Positions 39,176 to 51,659 are shown, counted from the first letter of the stretch. The stretch: 64,000 bases of DNA from Prochlorococcus sp. MIT 0701 (GCF_000760295.1 NZ_JNBA01000010.1:23220-87219); one strand, 5' to 3'. The notes: a model not told the origin generated them from the letters alone. Program-made: numbers and translations.

Positions 39176-40468
39176 TTATTGCTGTGGTACTGCTGCTGCA
39201 AGCAGGCTGGGCAGCTCATTAGCGAAGCCGGCCAGATTGCGGTTGCAGAGACCTCCAACGTGTAGGCATTCATTTTCAGGGTCGCCTACCGCCCAGAGTT
39301 GGCGAGTGGCAATCATGCTCAGCCCACCACCCACCAGGGTGATCAAGAAACCGATGTAGACCAGAGGCACGCCCGGATCGCGCTTGAGAAGAAGGCCGCT
39401 GGCGGGTAGAACCTCGACGACGCGGATGGGTATTCCCTTCACTTCTGCTGTTGGGCCTCCTGGTCGCAGGCTGGCCAATCGCTCACCGGTGGCATCGAAC
39501 ACTTGTACTGGCCCTGCTTCGCTGGTGAGGCTCAGAAGGACTGGCTCGCTGCCATCAGGGTTGGTAGGTAGTACGAGTCCCCAGACCTGTTCACCAAGCT
39601 CTGGGAAAGTGCGTAGAGGCAGCTGTAGTAAAGGGCTGCGGCCAAGTTGCAGTGTGATCGCAGCTAGGGACCAGTCGGCTTGATAGACAGTTAAGCCATG
39701 GAAGCGCAGTGGATGGTTGACACTGACTTCGTGCAGCTTGGCAGTGTCTTGACCAGGCTCAAGCAGCTCTAGTTTTGAGCGGAACTGTTCAGGGCGACCC
39801 GCTGGGTCTCTCTCAATTCCAAAGTTTGTGAGGGTGAGTTTGAGATGGCTGTTCCCATCACGGTTTAACAAGTCGAGGGAACGCCCCGGGGCGAGGAATT
39901 GTTCCAAGCGGTGTCCACCCAAGGAACCCCAGACGGCCCCTAGCATCAGCAGCACTAGGCCCAGATGCACAAGCATTGGCCCTGCTCGGCCGATGATCCC
40001 TCGACGCGCGGCAAGCCTGCCAGGCTGTTGTTGGACTTGCCATCCCTGTTGATGGAGATGGGCTGCCAGTTTGTCGATACTTTCGTTTTTTGGTGGGCTT
40101 GCGATCGTTTCGGCGATGGCCAGTTTGCTTAATTGACGCGGCTCCTGGTAGTCGATCCATTGCAGAGCTGCTTGCAGAGCAGGCCATTGTCTTCGCCAGC
40201 TGCAGAGGATCAGTGCAAGCCCAAGCCAGGCCAACAGCGCTAAAAACCAGCTGCTTGTGTAAACGTGATCCAACTGCAGGCGCAGAATCATCGAACCGTT
40301 GACAAAGCCCAGCCAGGGTTTGTCGCTATAGCCTTCCAGGTAGCTCTCTCGCAGTTCTCCCTGGGGTATCGCAGTACCTAGGGCACTTGCGAGTGCGATC
40401 ACGAGTAGCAAGCCTATGGCTATTCGTAGGTCGGAGATCCAGGCCAGGAGGCGTTTAAAGGTGGCCAT
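39176..40468 (-). CDS. ccs1: Cytochrome c biogenesis protein Ccs1 (ResB-like)
   Basis: Membrane subunit of the system II heme-delivery machine that attaches heme to c-type cytochromes on the lumen side. The 430 residues have three N-terminal hydrophobic helices, a large lumenal domain (about residues 190-380) and a C-terminal helix ([16 protein letters not shown]), as in ResB/Ccs1. It lies directly after ccdA (4-base gap), its functional partner, and is convergent with queF. Confidence 0.93.
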   Translation of the reverse strand: MATFKRLLAWISDLRIAIGLLLVIALASALGTAIPQGELRESYLEGYSDKPWLGFVNGSMILRLQLDHVYTSSWFLALLAWLGLALILCSWRRQWPALQAALQWIDYQEPRQLSKLAIAETIASPPKNESIDKLAAHLHQQGWQVQQQPGRLAARRGIIGRAGPMLVHLGLVLLMLGAVWGSLGGHRLEQFLAPGRSLDLLNRDGNSHLKLTLTNFGIERDPAGRPEQFRSKLELLEPGQDTAKLHEVSVNHPLRFHGLTVYQADWSLAAITLQLGRSPLLQLPLRTFPELGEQVWGLVLPTNPDGSEPVLLSLTSEAGPVQVFDATGERLASLRPGGPTAEVKGIPIRVVEVLPASGLLLKRDPGVPLVYIGFLITLVGGGLSMIATRQLWAVGDPENECLHVGGLCNRNLAGFANELPSLLAAAVPQQ

Positions 40469-40472
40469 AGGT

Positions 40473-41141
40473 TCAGCTCCAGCGGGCCAGCAGAGTGAGA
40501 ACGCCCGTCGTGAGTAGAACGGCTCCGCTCATGGGGGGGATCCAGCGGCCTAATGGTCGCAATGCCAGTAATTTCGGCAGGATGGCAGCTGCGCTTCCTG
40601 CTAGGAGCAGTGGTAGGACCTGCCCAATGCCAAAGCAGGTGAGCAGCACGATTCCTACCAAAGGTTTACCACTCTGGGCGATCCATCCCAGTAGTACAGC
40701 CAGCACAGGTGTCGTGCAGGGGGAGGCGGCTAGGCCGAAGGCCAACCCGGCGGCCACTGGGGCAAGTGGAGCTGGAACGCGTTGCCGCCAAAGATCTGGA
40801 TCTGGTCCTGCAGGCAGGGGCAGTTTTAGCAGGCCCAGCAGATTCAGTCCCATCACCACCGCGAGCAGTGCTACGACGGTGGGCACCACTCCAGGGACCT
40901 GGCCATAAATCCGCCCGATCAGACCACTAAGGCTGCCAAGCAGTACCAGGGAACCCACAATGCCGCCACAGAATGCGATGCTGCGGCGCCAGGGGGCTTG
41001 ATTGCTATCAAAACCTGCCAGATAGGCCAGGGTGACGGGTAGTAGGGAAAGGGAGCAGGGGCCTAGGCTGGTTAGAAAGCCAGCAGCAAAAACGAGGGCC
41101 AGGGTGAGCGGACCTTGATTGCTTAGCCCGTGGCTGAGCAT
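40473..41141 (-). CDS. ccdA: Thiol:disulfide interchange protein CcdA
   Basis: Moves reducing power across the membrane to keep apocytochrome c thiols reduced for heme attachment. It has six hydrophobic helices in 222 residues. The two redox cysteines sit in [11 protein letters not shown] (helix 1) and [10 protein letters not shown] (helix 4). It forms an operon with ccs1. Confidence 0.93.
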   Translation of the reverse strand: MLSHGLSNQGPLTLALVFAAGFLTSLGPCSLSLLPVTLAYLAGFDSNQAPWRRSIAFCGGIVGSLVLLGSLSGLIGRIYGQVPGVVPTVVALLAVVMGLNLLGLLKLPLPAGPDPDLWRQRVPAPLAPVAAGLAFGLAASPCTTPVLAVLLGWIAQSGKPLVGIVLLTCFGIGQVLPLLLAGSAAAILPKLLALRPLGRWIPPMSGAVLLTTGVLTLLARWS

Positions 41142-41228
41142 TTGCTCACCGTTGCGGGCTAGATCTGAGAGAACCAGGTCCAGAGCAGGGATGGGTAGAG
41201 CCGGCTCAGCCGGATCAAATTAAGGTAT

Positions 41229-42476
41229 TTACCCTATCGACTGACGTCGCTGTCGAGCGGATCTGCCACCAAGAAGCCCTGTTGATTCGAGGGAACAACG
41301 GATCAACAGACCGGCAATCATGACGCTTGAGAGCAGTGAATTGCCTCCATAACTCACCATTGGCAAGGGCAAGCCGGTTGTGGGCATCACGCCGGAGGCC
41401 ACGGCCACATTGATCACGGCTTGACCCACCAGGATCGTTGTGCAGCCGATAGCAACCAATCGCGACTGGTTGGTTCTGCAACTCAGAGCTACCCGTAGGC
41501 CGAGGAAAGCCACCAGCATCAGGAAGAGCAACATCATCACCGAGCCCACGAAACCAAATTCCTCGGCAAAAACGGCATAGATGAAATCAGTGCTTTGTAT
41601 GGGCAGGTATTGCAGTTTTTGGGTCGAGAGGCCGAAGCCCTCGCCAAACCACCCCCCGGAGCCGATGGCAAGCAGGCTTTGTACGAGCTGGTAACCACTC
41701 CCTTGTGGGTCTTGCCATGGGTCGAGGAAGGAGATCACTCGTATGCGCTGATACTCATTGATCAGAATGCTTGTTGTGCCGAGCAGGCCGCCTGCCATGG
41801 CGGTTGCCAGCAAGGTGCGCAACCTCAGACCAGCGGCCAGTGCCATCAGCCATAGCAACATGCCCGTCAGTGCGGCAGTGCTGAGGTTGGGCTGTTTGAG
41901 AATCAGTAGAAGTAGGGCCCCGAAGATGCCAAGCCAGAGCAATTTCTCATCTGATCTGATGCGCTGCCAGTGGGCAAACAGGTTGGCGGCTTGCAGCACC
42001 ACAAAGGGTTTGACTAGTTCTGATGGCTGGATCTGGAGAGGGCCGATCACTAACCAGCGACTGGCCCCATTGACGGTGCTACCGATGACTAGGGTCGCTG
42101 CGACGAGTAAGCAACTGAGCCAGAGGGCTGGACCTGCCAGTTTTAGCCAACGGCGCAGACTGGTAGATACAGCTAGGCCAAGCAGGCTCCAGCTGGCAGC
42201 CATCCATATCAGTTGTCGTTTGACGTAATAAGCACCTTCTCCCATTTCTCGAGTGGCTACCCACCAGCTAGCCGAGCCAAGCAACAACAGCCCTGCCAGG
42301 CTCCAGAAGGCAAAAAGGGTAAGTAGTAAACGGCCTTCAGCTGGCCAGAGTGCCCAGGGGAGGGGGAGACGTTTTTGCCAGAAAGACAACTGATCGCTTC
42401 CATCATTACGGCTACGCCGTAATGCCCCTTGCCGTTGTTTTTGACTCCGGCGGGATAGGACGGAGGAGCTGCTCAA
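41229..42476 (-). CDS. ftsW: FtsW-like septal peptidoglycan polymerase
   Basis: Polytopic SEDS-family glycosyltransferase of cell division. The 415-residue protein has about ten hydrophobic helices. The family motifs include GASRWLVIGPLQIQPSELVK and VVMPTTG-type GVMPTTGLPLPMVSYGG. The last motif continues NSLL instead of the more usual SSL/SS, a small variation. The N-terminal 35 residues are basic. Other SEDS proteins (RodA) are possible, but the sequence around GSGYQ and the C-terminal GVMPTTG fits FtsW. It is upstream of ccdA, 87 bases away. Confidence 0.9.
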   Translation of the reverse strand: MSSSSVLSRRSQKQRQGALRRSRNDGSDQLSFWQKRLPLPWALWPAEGRLLLTLFAFWSLAGLLLLGSASWWVATREMGEGAYYVKRQLIWMAASWSLLGLAVSTSLRRWLKLAGPALWLSCLLVAATLVIGSTVNGASRWLVIGPLQIQPSELVKPFVVLQAANLFAHWQRIRSDEKLLWLGIFGALLLLILKQPNLSTAALTGMLLWLMALAAGLRLRTLLATAMAGGLLGTTSILINEYQRIRVISFLDPWQDPQGSGYQLVQSLLAIGSGGWFGEGFGLSTQKLQYLPIQSTDFIYAVFAEEFGFVGSVMMLLFLMLVAFLGLRVALSCRTNQSRLVAIGCTTILVGQAVINVAVASGVMPTTGLPLPMVSYGGNSLLSSVMIAGLLIRCSLESTGLLGGRSARQRRQSIG

Positions 42477-42761
42477 GGGGGGAGGTCTTAGTCAAGTTGA
42501 CCTATTGAGACGTGTTAATAGCACTTTGCCAAGTCTTAATTGACAACAAAAAACTGCTTAAAACATTATTGGGCAAAAGAAGTTCAAGGGCATTCAGGAG
42601 ATTTCATAGGTTCGATTTTTGATTTCACAATCTTCTTTCTAGAAAAGAGTTTGATTTTGTCGATTCAGCTTTCTTCGCTTTGAGATAAGTGCTGCAAGGG
42701 ATGTCCTGACTCCCCTCGGGGGCGGCCATGAAATGCTCGCCTTGTTGCCAGCTCCCTTTCG

Positions 42762-43985
42762 ATGTCCTCTGCTGCTCAGCCGTGCGATGAGGCCACATCT
42801 GTTGTCAGTGCTTTTTATGACCGGTTCCCTTACCCAGGAGATCCTTTGCAGGACGGGCCGCCGCCTGGATACAACTGGCGTTGGTGTGTGGATATGGCCT
42901 ATGCGGTCTGTACCGGTTCTGTTGTCCGAAAATGTGCTGGTAGTCAGCCTCTAAAAATCCTTGATGCCGGATGCGGTACGGGTGTTAGTACCGATTACCT
43001 AGCCCATCTCAATCCCGGCGCGGAGATCCTGGCTGTGGACATTTCCCGAGGCGCGCTGGAGGTGGCTCGAGAGCGATTGCAGCGTTCCGGAGGCAACGAT
43101 CAGGCTCACGTTCGTATCGAGAACCAAAGCTTGCTCGAGCTTGAAGATGAGGGGCGATTTGACTACATCAATTCCGTTGGTGCGCTTCACCACTTGCGAG
43201 AGCCGGAAGCTGGACTCAAAGCTCTGGCATCTCTTTTAAAGCCAGGGGCTTTGCTGCACCTTTTCCTTTATGCCGAAGCTGGTCGATGGGAAATTCATCG
43301 CATTCAGCGGTTCCTTTCCTCCCTGGGAGTGGGCACTGATGAGCAGGGCCTGAGATTGGCCCGGCAGCTGTTTGCAATCTTGCCTGAGGACAACCGCCTC
43401 AGGCTTAATCATGAACAGCGCTGGGCTATCGACTGTGTAGCCGACGTGAACTTTGCAGATATGTATCTCCATCCCCAGGAGACGAGTTACAACCTTGAAC
43501 GACTTTTTGCTTTTGTCGCTTCAGCTGATTTGGAGTTTGTGGGTTTTTCTAATCCCAAGGTTTGGGATCCAGTAAGGCTGTTGCAGGGTGAATTGCTTGA
43601 GATGGCCTTGGCGTTGCCTCAGCGTCAGCAATGGCAGCTAATGGAAGAGCTAGATCCTGACATCAGTCATTTCGAGTTCTTCCTCTCCAAGGGGCCACAG
43701 GCCCCCCTGGGTTGGACAGATGACAAGGAGCTGCTTGCTGCTACGGGAAAGCTGTCCATCTGCCTCTGGGGCTGGCCTGGCAAGTCTTTGCTTGATTTAG
43801 AGATGGCTCCTCTAAAGCTAAGCGTTGATCAAGTTGAGTTGCTTAAGGCAATCGAGGCGGCGCCTGATACAGCTCTCGGATGTTTGCCGCTTGGCTGGGA
43901 TTCGAAGCGGATCAGCTCTTTGGCCAGGGATTTGCAGCGGCGGCAGGTGCTCTTGCTTTCGCCTGGGAATGTTCCATCTACATGA
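42762..43985 (+). CDS. Class I SAM-dependent methyltransferase
   Basis: A 407-residue protein with a methyltransferase core. Motif I is LDAGCGTGVSTDYLAHL at about residues 67-83, then VDISRGALEVARERL and a downstream INSVGALHHL. The C-terminal 170 residues are not part of the core and may bind a substrate. The substrate is unknown. The gene lies first in the ATP synthase cluster and its stop overlaps the possible atpI start (ATGA). The 285-base gap to ftsW must hold the operon promoter. Confidence 0.82.
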   Translation: MSSAAQPCDEATSVVSAFYDRFPYPGDPLQDGPPPGYNWRWCVDMAYAVCTGSVVRKCAGSQPLKILDAGCGTGVSTDYLAHLNPGAEILAVDISRGALEVARERLQRSGGNDQAHVRIENQSLLELEDEGRFDYINSVGALHHLREPEAGLKALASLLKPGALLHLFLYAEAGRWEIHRIQRFLSSLGVGTDEQGLRLARQLFAILPEDNRLRLNHEQRWAIDCVADVNFADMYLHPQETSYNLERLFAFVASADLEFVGFSNPKVWDPVRLLQGELLEMALALPQRQQWQLMEELDPDISHFEFFLSKGPQAPLGWTDDKELLAATGKLSICLWGWPGKSLLDLEMAPLKLSVDQVELLKAIEAAPDTALGCLPLGWDSKRISSLARDLQRRQVLLLSPGNVPST

Positions 43986-44500
43986 TAGATTCCGCGGGCC
44001 TTTATCCAAGAGCCTCGGCGCCCTTGCTGGCATCCCCGCTGCTCCAGCCTGAAATTGACCCTCCAAAGGAGGGACAGGGTGGACTGGAAACAGCTGTGGA
44101 GGCTAGCCCTAACACTGAGCTCTCTATGGATCCTGAGTTGTCAGCTGTGGTTTCTACGGCTTCATCTGACGACTATGCGCAGCTTCAGCGGCGCTACATC
44201 CTGGCAACGTTGACCGTCTCCGCTTTTGCGGTGGCCGTCACCGCACTTTTCTTCGATCTTCACATCGCTAGCAGTTTGCTAGTCGGTGCTTTATCTGGAG
44301 TTCTCTACCTGCGGCTTTTAGCTCGCAGCGTTGGCAAGCTCGGCAAGGGATCGAAGAGTGTGAGCAAGTTTCAGCTTCTCGTTCCCGTTTTGCTTGTCCT
44401 TGCTGTTTCACGTTTGCCTCAGCTTGAGCTTCTGCCGGCCCTGCTCGGTTTTCTGCTCTACAAGCCCGCCATGATCCTGCAGGTTTTGCTTGAGTCATGA
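43982..44500 (+). CDS. atpI: ATP synthase protein I
   Basis: Small membrane protein that helps assemble the c-ring of ATP synthase. The hydrophobic part has four helices, from TLTVSAFAVAVTALFF to LLPALLGFLLY. The start is uncertain: ATG 43982 overlaps the methyltransferase stop and gives 172 residues, with a 48-residue polar tail that family members lack. ATG 44126, with a GAG before it, gives the usual length of 124. Confidence 0.88.
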   Translation: MIDSAGLYPRASAPLLASPLLQPEIDPPKEGQGGLETAVEASPNTELSMDPELSAVVSTASSDDYAQLQRRYILATLTVSAFAVAVTALFFDLHIASSLLVGALSGVLYLRLLARSVGKLGKGSKSVSKFQLLVPVLLVLAVSRLPQLELLPALLGFLLYKPAMILQVLLES

Positions 44501-44587
44501 ACTCGAACCAAACCTGGATCAACTGAATTGCCGGTTTGCCGGCTTCTCCTCAAACCGTCGTTTTCTCGACACCGAATTTCCAGCCTG

Positions 44588-45313
44588 ATGGGTTCCTTGC
44601 CATTTGCTCTTCCCTTTGCCGAACTGGAGGTGGGTCAACACCTTTACTGGCAGATTGGGAATCTTCAGCTCCATGGCCAGGTGTTCTTGACATCCTGGAT
44701 TGTGATTGGCGCCATTCTTGCCCTAGTTGTTGTGGGCACACGCAAGATGGAGCGTGATCCACACGGTGTTCAAAATCTTCTCGAGTTCCTCTGGGATTAC
44801 ATCCGTGATTTAGCGCGCACGCAGATTGGCGAGAAGGCTTATCGCGATTGGATGCCGTTCATTGGCACCCTGTTCTTGTTCATCTTTGTGAGCAATTGGG
44901 GCGGCTCTTTGGTGCCATGGAAATTAATCCATCTCCCAAGTGGGGAGTTGGGTGCTCCTACGGCTGATATCAATACCACCGTGGCACTTGCTCTACTTGT
45001 GTCGCTCTCTTATTTCTATGCGGGTTTGAGTCGGAAGGGATTGCGGTACTTCGAGTACTACGTCCATCCCACCCCGATCATGATCCCCTTCAAGATCGTG
45101 GAGGATTTCACCAAGCCTTTATCACTCTCCTTTCGTCTGTTTGGAAACATCCTTGCTGATGAATTGGTTGTTGCGGTTTTGGTTTTCCTTGTTCCCCTCT
45201 TCCTGCCAGTCCCGGTCATGTTCTTGGGCCTGTTCACCAGTGCCATTCAGGCTCTAATCTTCGCCACCCTCGCCGCCTATTACATCGGTGAAGCGGTTGA
45301 AGAGCATCATTGA
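44588..45313 (+). CDS. atpB: ATP synthase subunit a
   Basis: Membrane subunit that carries the proton channel next to the c-ring. At 241 residues it has five or six helices. The essential arginine lies in [14 protein letters not shown] and the conserved C-terminus in [17 protein letters not shown]. The ATG at 44588 gives the known N-terminus [15 protein letters not shown]. The longer frame from 44528 overlaps no conserved region. Confidence 0.97.
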   Translation: MGSLPFALPFAELEVGQHLYWQIGNLQLHGQVFLTSWIVIGAILALVVVGTRKMERDPHGVQNLLEFLWDYIRDLARTQIGEKAYRDWMPFIGTLFLFIFVSNWGGSLVPWKLIHLPSGELGAPTADINTTVALALLVSLSYFYAGLSRKGLRYFEYYVHPTPIMIPFKIVEDFTKPLSLSFRLFGNILADELVVAVLVFLVPLFLPVPVMFLGLFTSAIQALIFATLAAYYIGEAVEEHH

Positions 45314-45339
45314 TCAAACTCTGATCTAGCCAGGCCTAA

Positions 45340-45729
<390 letters not shown>

Positions 45730-45873
45730 TCCAGACCGGAGTCGCTCGCTGGCTGCTCTCATCACCTCACGGCCATGGTTGTGAGTTGATCGGAACTCTT
45801 ACCAGAGGCGATCATCGCCCTCCAGCATTCACTCCGTTCTGAGTCCTGCTTCAACTGCTGTCACTCTTGCCTC

Positions 45874-46329
45874 ATGACCAGCTTGCTTCTGTTCGGTGCT
45901 GGAGGTCTATTTGACTTCGATGCCACTCTGCCGCTCATGGCGTTGCAGGTGGTGCTCCTCACCTTCATCCTCAATGCTCTCTTCTTCAGACCCGTTGGTC
46001 GGGTCGTTGAGGAACGAGAGGTCTATGTCACAACCAGTCGCGCTGAGGCGAAGCAAAAGCTTGCGGAGGCGGAGAAGCTGGAGTTAGAGCTCAAGGAACA
46101 GCTCAAGTCAGCCCGTATCGCTGCCCAGCAGTTAATTCAAGAAGCTGAAAAGGATTCTGAACAGCTCTACCGTGAAGCCCTCGCTATTGCAAATGCTGAT
46201 GCGAATGCAGCTCGGGAGAAGGCTCGTCGTGAGATTGATGCTCAGAGGGATTCGGCCCTGACTCAACTTAAGGGTGATGCAGAAAAGCTTGGTGATCTCA
46301 TCGTTAACCGCCTGCTGGCTGCCAAATGA
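45874..46329 (+). CDS. atpG: ATP synthase subunit b'
   Basis: One of the two non-identical peripheral stalk subunits found in photosynthetic ATP synthases. The 151 residues have an N-terminal membrane helix ([18 protein letters not shown]), then a long coiled coil rich in Ala, Glu and Lys. It overlaps subunit b by four bases (ATGA). The 144-base gap before it contains GAGGCGATCATCGCCCTC, a small hairpin. Confidence 0.94.
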   Translation: MTSLLLFGAGGLFDFDATLPLMALQVVLLTFILNALFFRPVGRVVEEREVYVTTSRAEAKQKLAEAEKLELELKEQLKSARIAAQQLIQEAEKDSEQLYREALAIANADANAAREKARREIDAQRDSALTQLKGDAEKLGDLIVNRLLAAK

Positions 46330-46844
46330 TTAGCCCTTTGTTCTTTGCCAGTGAGGGTGGTTTCGGCCTGAACCTCGACTTGTTTGACGCCAACATTGTC
46401 AATCTGGCGATTGTTATTTTCGGTCTCTATAAATTCCTTCCTCCTTTTGTGGGGGGGATCCTTGAGCGCCGCCGTGTCGCGATTTTGGCTGATCTTAAGG
46501 ATGCCGAAGAGCGTCTGCTTAAGGCCACCGAGGCCGTGGCTCATGCCAAAAAGGATTTGGCAGCTGCCCATCAGAAAGCCGAACAGATCCGCGAGGATTG
46601 CAAGGTTCGTGCTGAAGCCATTCGTCTTGACAGTGAAAAACGCACGGTTGAGGAGATGGCACGTGTTAAGCAGGGTGCAACCGCAGATCTCAATGCTGAA
46701 GCAAGTCGTGCTAGCGCTCAATTGCGTCGAGAAACTGCCCGCATGGCGATCGAGAATGCCCTATCTGCTCTACCTGGAAAACTCAATGCCGAGGCTCAAG
46801 CCAAGTTGGTGAGTCAGTCCATCAAAAACCTTGGGGAAGCCTGA
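46326..46844 (+). CDS. atpF: ATP synthase subunit b
   Basis: Second peripheral stalk subunit. The 172-residue protein starts with a hydrophobic helix ([21 protein letters not shown]), then a charged coiled-coil domain. The stop shares one base with the atpH start (TGATG). The pair atpF'/atpF is diagnostic of cyanobacterial and plastid ATP synthase operons. Confidence 0.95.
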   Translation: MISPLFFASEGGFGLNLDLFDANIVNLAIVIFGLYKFLPPFVGGILERRRVAILADLKDAEERLLKATEAVAHAKKDLAAAHQKAEQIREDCKVRAEAIRLDSEKRTVEEMARVKQGATADLNAEASRASAQLRRETARMAIENALSALPGKLNAEAQAKLVSQSIKNLGEA

Positions 46845-47392
46845 TGCCACTGCTTAACACCATTACCACCCCCTATGCCGAGGCCTTTCTTCAAGTGGCT
46901 GAAAGCCGCAAGGAAGTCGATCAGGTGGTTGATCAGGCAAAGGCAGTTCTGGCCTTGTGGAACGACTGCCCTGAGCTAAGTGGGGCAATGGCCTCACCCG
47001 TTTTGGAAGTGGAGTCCAAGAAGGCTGCCTTGCAAAAGCTTTTTGCTAATCAGGTCACACCTTCTTTCCTCAACCTGCTGAAGCTGCTCGCTGATCGTCA
47101 GCGAATCGGCGTTTTGGATGCGGTGCTTGAGCGCTTGATTGAGCTCTATCGCGAGCAACGCAACATCGCTCTTGCCACAGTGACCTCTGCTTCTGAACTC
47201 AGTGAGCAGCAACAGGCTGAGCTGCAAAAGAAAGTGCAGGCTGTGGCCAATACCGACAAGTTGGAGATCAACCTCAAAATTGATCCAGATTTAATCGGTG
47301 GTTTCGTTGTCAACGTCGGCTCCAAGGTGATCGACGCCAGCGTTGCTGGACAGGTTCGACGTCTTGGTCTGGCACTGGCCAAGGTGAGCTAG
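46844..47392 (+). CDS. atpH: ATP synthase subunit delta
   Basis: Links the peripheral stalk to the catalytic head. The 182-residue protein has an alpha-helical N-terminal domain (ITTPYAEAFLQVAESRKEVD) and the C-terminal signature DLIGGFVVNVGSKVIDASV. It lies between atpF and atpA. Confidence 0.96.
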   Translation: MPLLNTITTPYAEAFLQVAESRKEVDQVVDQAKAVLALWNDCPELSGAMASPVLEVESKKAALQKLFANQVTPSFLNLLKLLADRQRIGVLDAVLERLIELYREQRNIALATVTSASELSEQQQAELQKKVQAVANTDKLEINLKIDPDLIGGFVVNVGSKVIDASVAGQVRRLGLALAKVS

Positions 47393-48961
<1,569 letters not shown>

Positions 48962-48991
48962 CCCTGAAGGTAAACCCGGAGAACCCTATCC

Positions 48992-49942
48992 ATGGCGAAC
49001 CTCAAGGACATCCGCGACCGGATCGTTTCAGTTAAGAACACCAGAAAGATTACTGAGGCGATGCGTCTCGTAGCCGCTGCGAAAGTGCGTCGAGCACAGG
49101 AACAGGTGTTGCGAAGTCGCCCTTTCGCTGATCGGTTGGCTCGCGTGTTGGAGAACATTCAATCGCGAATGAGTTTTGAGATGGCAGATGCGCCTCTCTT
49201 GAAGACCAACGATCTCAAAACCATTACCCTGCTTGCCGTTACAGGTGATCGTGGCCTTTGCGGAGGCTACAACTCCAACATCATCAAACGCACTGAGCAG
49301 CGCTATGCCGAGTTGAATGGCCAGGGATACAACGTTGATCTTGTCTTGATTGGTCGCAAGGCAATCACCTATTTCAACAATCGATCAAGCCAGTACACGA
49401 TTCGGGCTACTTTCACAGGCCTTGAGCAAGTTCCAACCTCTGACGACGCAGAGTCGATCACCACTGAGGTTTTAGCCGAATTCCTTTCTCAAAGCACAGA
49501 TCGAATCGAGGTGATTTACACCAAGTTCATTAATCTTGTGAGCTGCAATCCTGTGGTGCAAACCCTCTTGCCGCTTGATCCCCAGGGCATCGCCGAAGCC
49601 GATGATGAGATCTTCCGGCTGACGACGAAGGATAGTCGTCTCACGGTTGAGAAAGGTGTTGGACCTGCTAATGAGCAGCCTCCGCTGCCTTCGGACATCA
49701 TTTTTGAACAGAGTCCTGAGCAACTGCTCAATGCTTTGTTGCCTCTCTATCTGCAGAATCAGATGCTGCGTGCCCTTCAGGAATCGGCGGCTTCCGAGTT
49801 GGCCAGTCGGATGACGGCGATGAACAATGCCAGCGACAACGCTAAGGCCTTGGCTAAGACTCTCACCCTTGACTACAACAAAGCACGTCAGGCAGCAATT
49901 ACCCAGGAGATCCTGGAAGTTGTAGGTGGGTCTTGTTCCTAG
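48992..49942 (+). CDS. atpC: ATP synthase subunit gamma
   Basis: Rotor shaft of F1. The 316 residues begin with [25 protein letters not shown] and end with the helix [35 protein letters not shown]. The middle holds the cyanobacterial insert after about residue 198, which in plants carries a redox switch; no cysteine pair is seen there. A GGAG ribosome binding site precedes it. It is the last gene of the operon; beta and epsilon lie elsewhere. Confidence 0.97.
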   Translation: MANLKDIRDRIVSVKNTRKITEAMRLVAAAKVRRAQEQVLRSRPFADRLARVLENIQSRMSFEMADAPLLKTNDLKTITLLAVTGDRGLCGGYNSNIIKRTEQRYAELNGQGYNVDLVLIGRKAITYFNNRSSQYTIRATFTGLEQVPTSDDAESITTEVLAEFLSQSTDRIEVIYTKFINLVSCNPVVQTLLPLDPQGIAEADDEIFRLTTKDSRLTVEKGVGPANEQPPLPSDIIFEQSPEQLLNALLPLYLQNQMLRALQESAASELASRMTAMNNASDNAKALAKTLTLDYNKARQAAITQEILEVVGGSCS

Positions 49943-49967
49943 TCTTGTGTTTGATTTGACTTCAGTC

Positions 49968-49993
49968 AGCCGGTCTTTAGAGACCGGCTTTTT
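49968..49993 (+). terminator. Rho-independent terminator of the ATP synthase operon
   Basis: AGCCGGTCT (49968-49976) and AGACCGGCT (49981-49989) form a perfect 9-bp stem around a 4-base loop, and the second arm runs into TTTTT. It lies 26 bases after the gamma gene's stop and is the clearest terminator in the window. Confidence 0.9.
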
Positions 49994-50110
49994 GATGGTT
50001 TGAGTTTTTGCGATGCAGAACGGGTGAGCGGTGATCTTGGCGGTGTTTTTCGAGAGTCACTTCAATGGTGGACTGAGTGTTGAGCCTTTTCCCTGAGAGG
50101 CTTGATCAGC

Positions 50111-50257
50111 ATGATGCGTTTTGTTCTGGATCACTGCCACAGCTTTTGGCGTAGCTTTGCTTACACCATTGAGATTGATGGCTCGGAGCACAGCGTTTTT
50201 TGCCAGTTTTGTGGTGGCAGGATGTCTTCAATGAAGCCCAGTTTGGTGAGCATCTGA
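50111..50257 (+). CDS. Possible 48-residue protein with CxxC motif
   Basis: The frame starts at ATG 50111 and ends at TGA 50255-50257. It encodes MMRFVLDHCHSFWRSFAYTIE, then EHSVFCQFCGGRMSSM. A DHCH at the start and a CQFC pair give four cysteine/histidine ligands that could bind zinc. No family was recognised. It lies just before another small gene on the same strand. There is no obvious ribosome binding site. Confidence 0.45.
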   Translation: MMRFVLDHCHSFWRSFAYTIEIDGSEHSVFCQFCGGRMSSMKPSLVSI

Positions 50258-50279
50258 AGTGAGCTTGAATTTGTGTGTG

Positions 50280-50459
50280 ATGCAGCTTGAGCTGGTCTGG
50301 TCTGCGCAGTTGCCTTTGCATCAGTTGCGGCCCTGGTTGCGAGAACAGCTCGCTGTGCATGGCGAGCCCTTGCGATGGGCGATCACAGCAGTGGAATTCA
50401 CTTGTGACCAGTCTCGCAAGTTGAAGATTGAGGCGGTTGTGGTCAGTCCTGAAACGTAA
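50280..50459 (+). CDS. Small conserved-looking protein of unknown function
   Basis: A 59-residue protein (MQLELVWSAQLPLHQLRPWLREQL) ending in AVVVSPET, with alternating strand and helix patterns. It lies 12 bases before the DUF3326 gene on the same strand. No family was recognised. Confidence 0.6.
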   Translation: MQLELVWSAQLPLHQLRPWLREQLAVHGEPLRWAITAVEFTCDQSRKLKIEAVVVSPET

Positions 50460-50471
50460 GGGGATGACGTT

Positions 50472-51599
50472 TTGATCCCTTCTTTTCTTCTCTCTGCAAG
50501 CGTATCTATCGCGCCTCCATTGCCTACCTTGATGGTGGTGCCTACGGGGATTGGTTGTGAGATTGGTGGCTATGCCGGTGATGCTTTGCCTAGTGCTCGG
50601 CTGTTAGCAGCAGCTAGCGGTTGCTTGATCACCCATCCGAATGTGATCAATGGAGCGACGCTTTATTGGAGCGATCCGCGCATTCAATACGTTGAGGGCT
50701 ACAGCTTGGATCGTTTTGCGGCTGGTGAGCTTGGCTTGCGACCTGTGCGTCAGCAACGGATTGGCCTGTTGTTGGATGCTGGCATCGAACCGGAGTTGCG
50801 GCAGAGGCAATGGCAGGTTGCTGAGGGTTGTCGCGCCAGTCTTGGCTTGAACCTCGGGCCAGTGGTCACCACAGACGTTCCCTTGGAGGTGCGCTTGTGT
50901 CAGGGGAGTAGTGGGGCTAGCTGGGGTGAATTAGGCCAGCCCGATGCGCTGCTGCGGGCTGGCGAGCATCTTCGCGATGCCGGTGCCAGCGCAATCGCGG
51001 TGGTTGCCCGTTTCCCGGAGGATCCTCAAAGCGAGGCTCTGAGGGCCTATCGCCAGGGCAGTGGTGTTGATGCGCTTGCCGGTGCCGAGGCGGTGATTAG
51101 CCATTTGCTGGTGCGTGAGCTCTGCTTGCCTTGCGCTCATGCGCCGGCTTTGCCTCCACTGCCATGCGATCCACTTTTGGATCCACGTGCTGCTGGTGAG
51201 GAGTTGGGTTATACATTTTTGGCCTGTGTATTGGTGGGATTAAGCCGCGCACCGGATCTTGTGCCACTCACAACTGAAGAGGCATTGCCGGCAGGAGCAG
51301 AGCTGTTGCATGCTGAGCAGCTTGGTGCCGTAGTGGCCCCGGAGGGTGCTCTTGGCGGTGAAGCGGTGTTGGCTTGCTTGGAGCGGGGTGTACCTTTGAT
51401 CACCGTGGCCAACCCGAGCGTGCTGAAGGTGACGCCAGAGGCGCTGGGAATCACATCCGGAGTGCAGAGAGCTCGTAGTTATGCGGAAGCGGCAGGATTG
51501 CTATTGGCTCTCAGAGAGGGGATTGCGAAGGACTCCCTGCAGAGGCCTTTGGATCGGTTGAGTGAGATCTCATCCAGCTCTGATACGCCACTGTCGTGA
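50472..51599 (+). CDS. DUF3326 family protein
   Basis: A protein of 375 residues with VVPTGIGCEIGGYAGDALPSAR and LITHPNVINGATLYW at the N-terminus. These segments define DUF3326, a family of unknown function in cyanobacteria. The start is a TTG at 50472; ATG 50532 is possible but would place the conserved VVPTGIG at residue 2. It appears to be cytosolic, with no signal peptide beyond a weak hydrophobic start. Confidence 0.8.
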   Translation: MIPSFLLSASVSIAPPLPTLMVVPTGIGCEIGGYAGDALPSARLLAAASGCLITHPNVINGATLYWSDPRIQYVEGYSLDRFAAGELGLRPVRQQRIGLLLDAGIEPELRQRQWQVAEGCRASLGLNLGPVVTTDVPLEVRLCQGSSGASWGELGQPDALLRAGEHLRDAGASAIAVVARFPEDPQSEALRAYRQGSGVDALAGAEAVISHLLVRELCLPCAHAPALPPLPCDPLLDPRAAGEELGYTFLACVLVGLSRAPDLVPLTTEEALPAGAELLHAEQLGAVVAPEGALGGEAVLACLERGVPLITVANPSVLKVTPEALGITSGVQRARSYAEAAGLLLALREGIAKDSLQRPLDRLSEISSSSDTPLS

Positions 51600-51659
51600 T
51601 GCTGATCAAAAGCGTTGCGAAGCGGTGTTTTTGAGAGCTGGTTTTGTGGTGAAGGCTGT

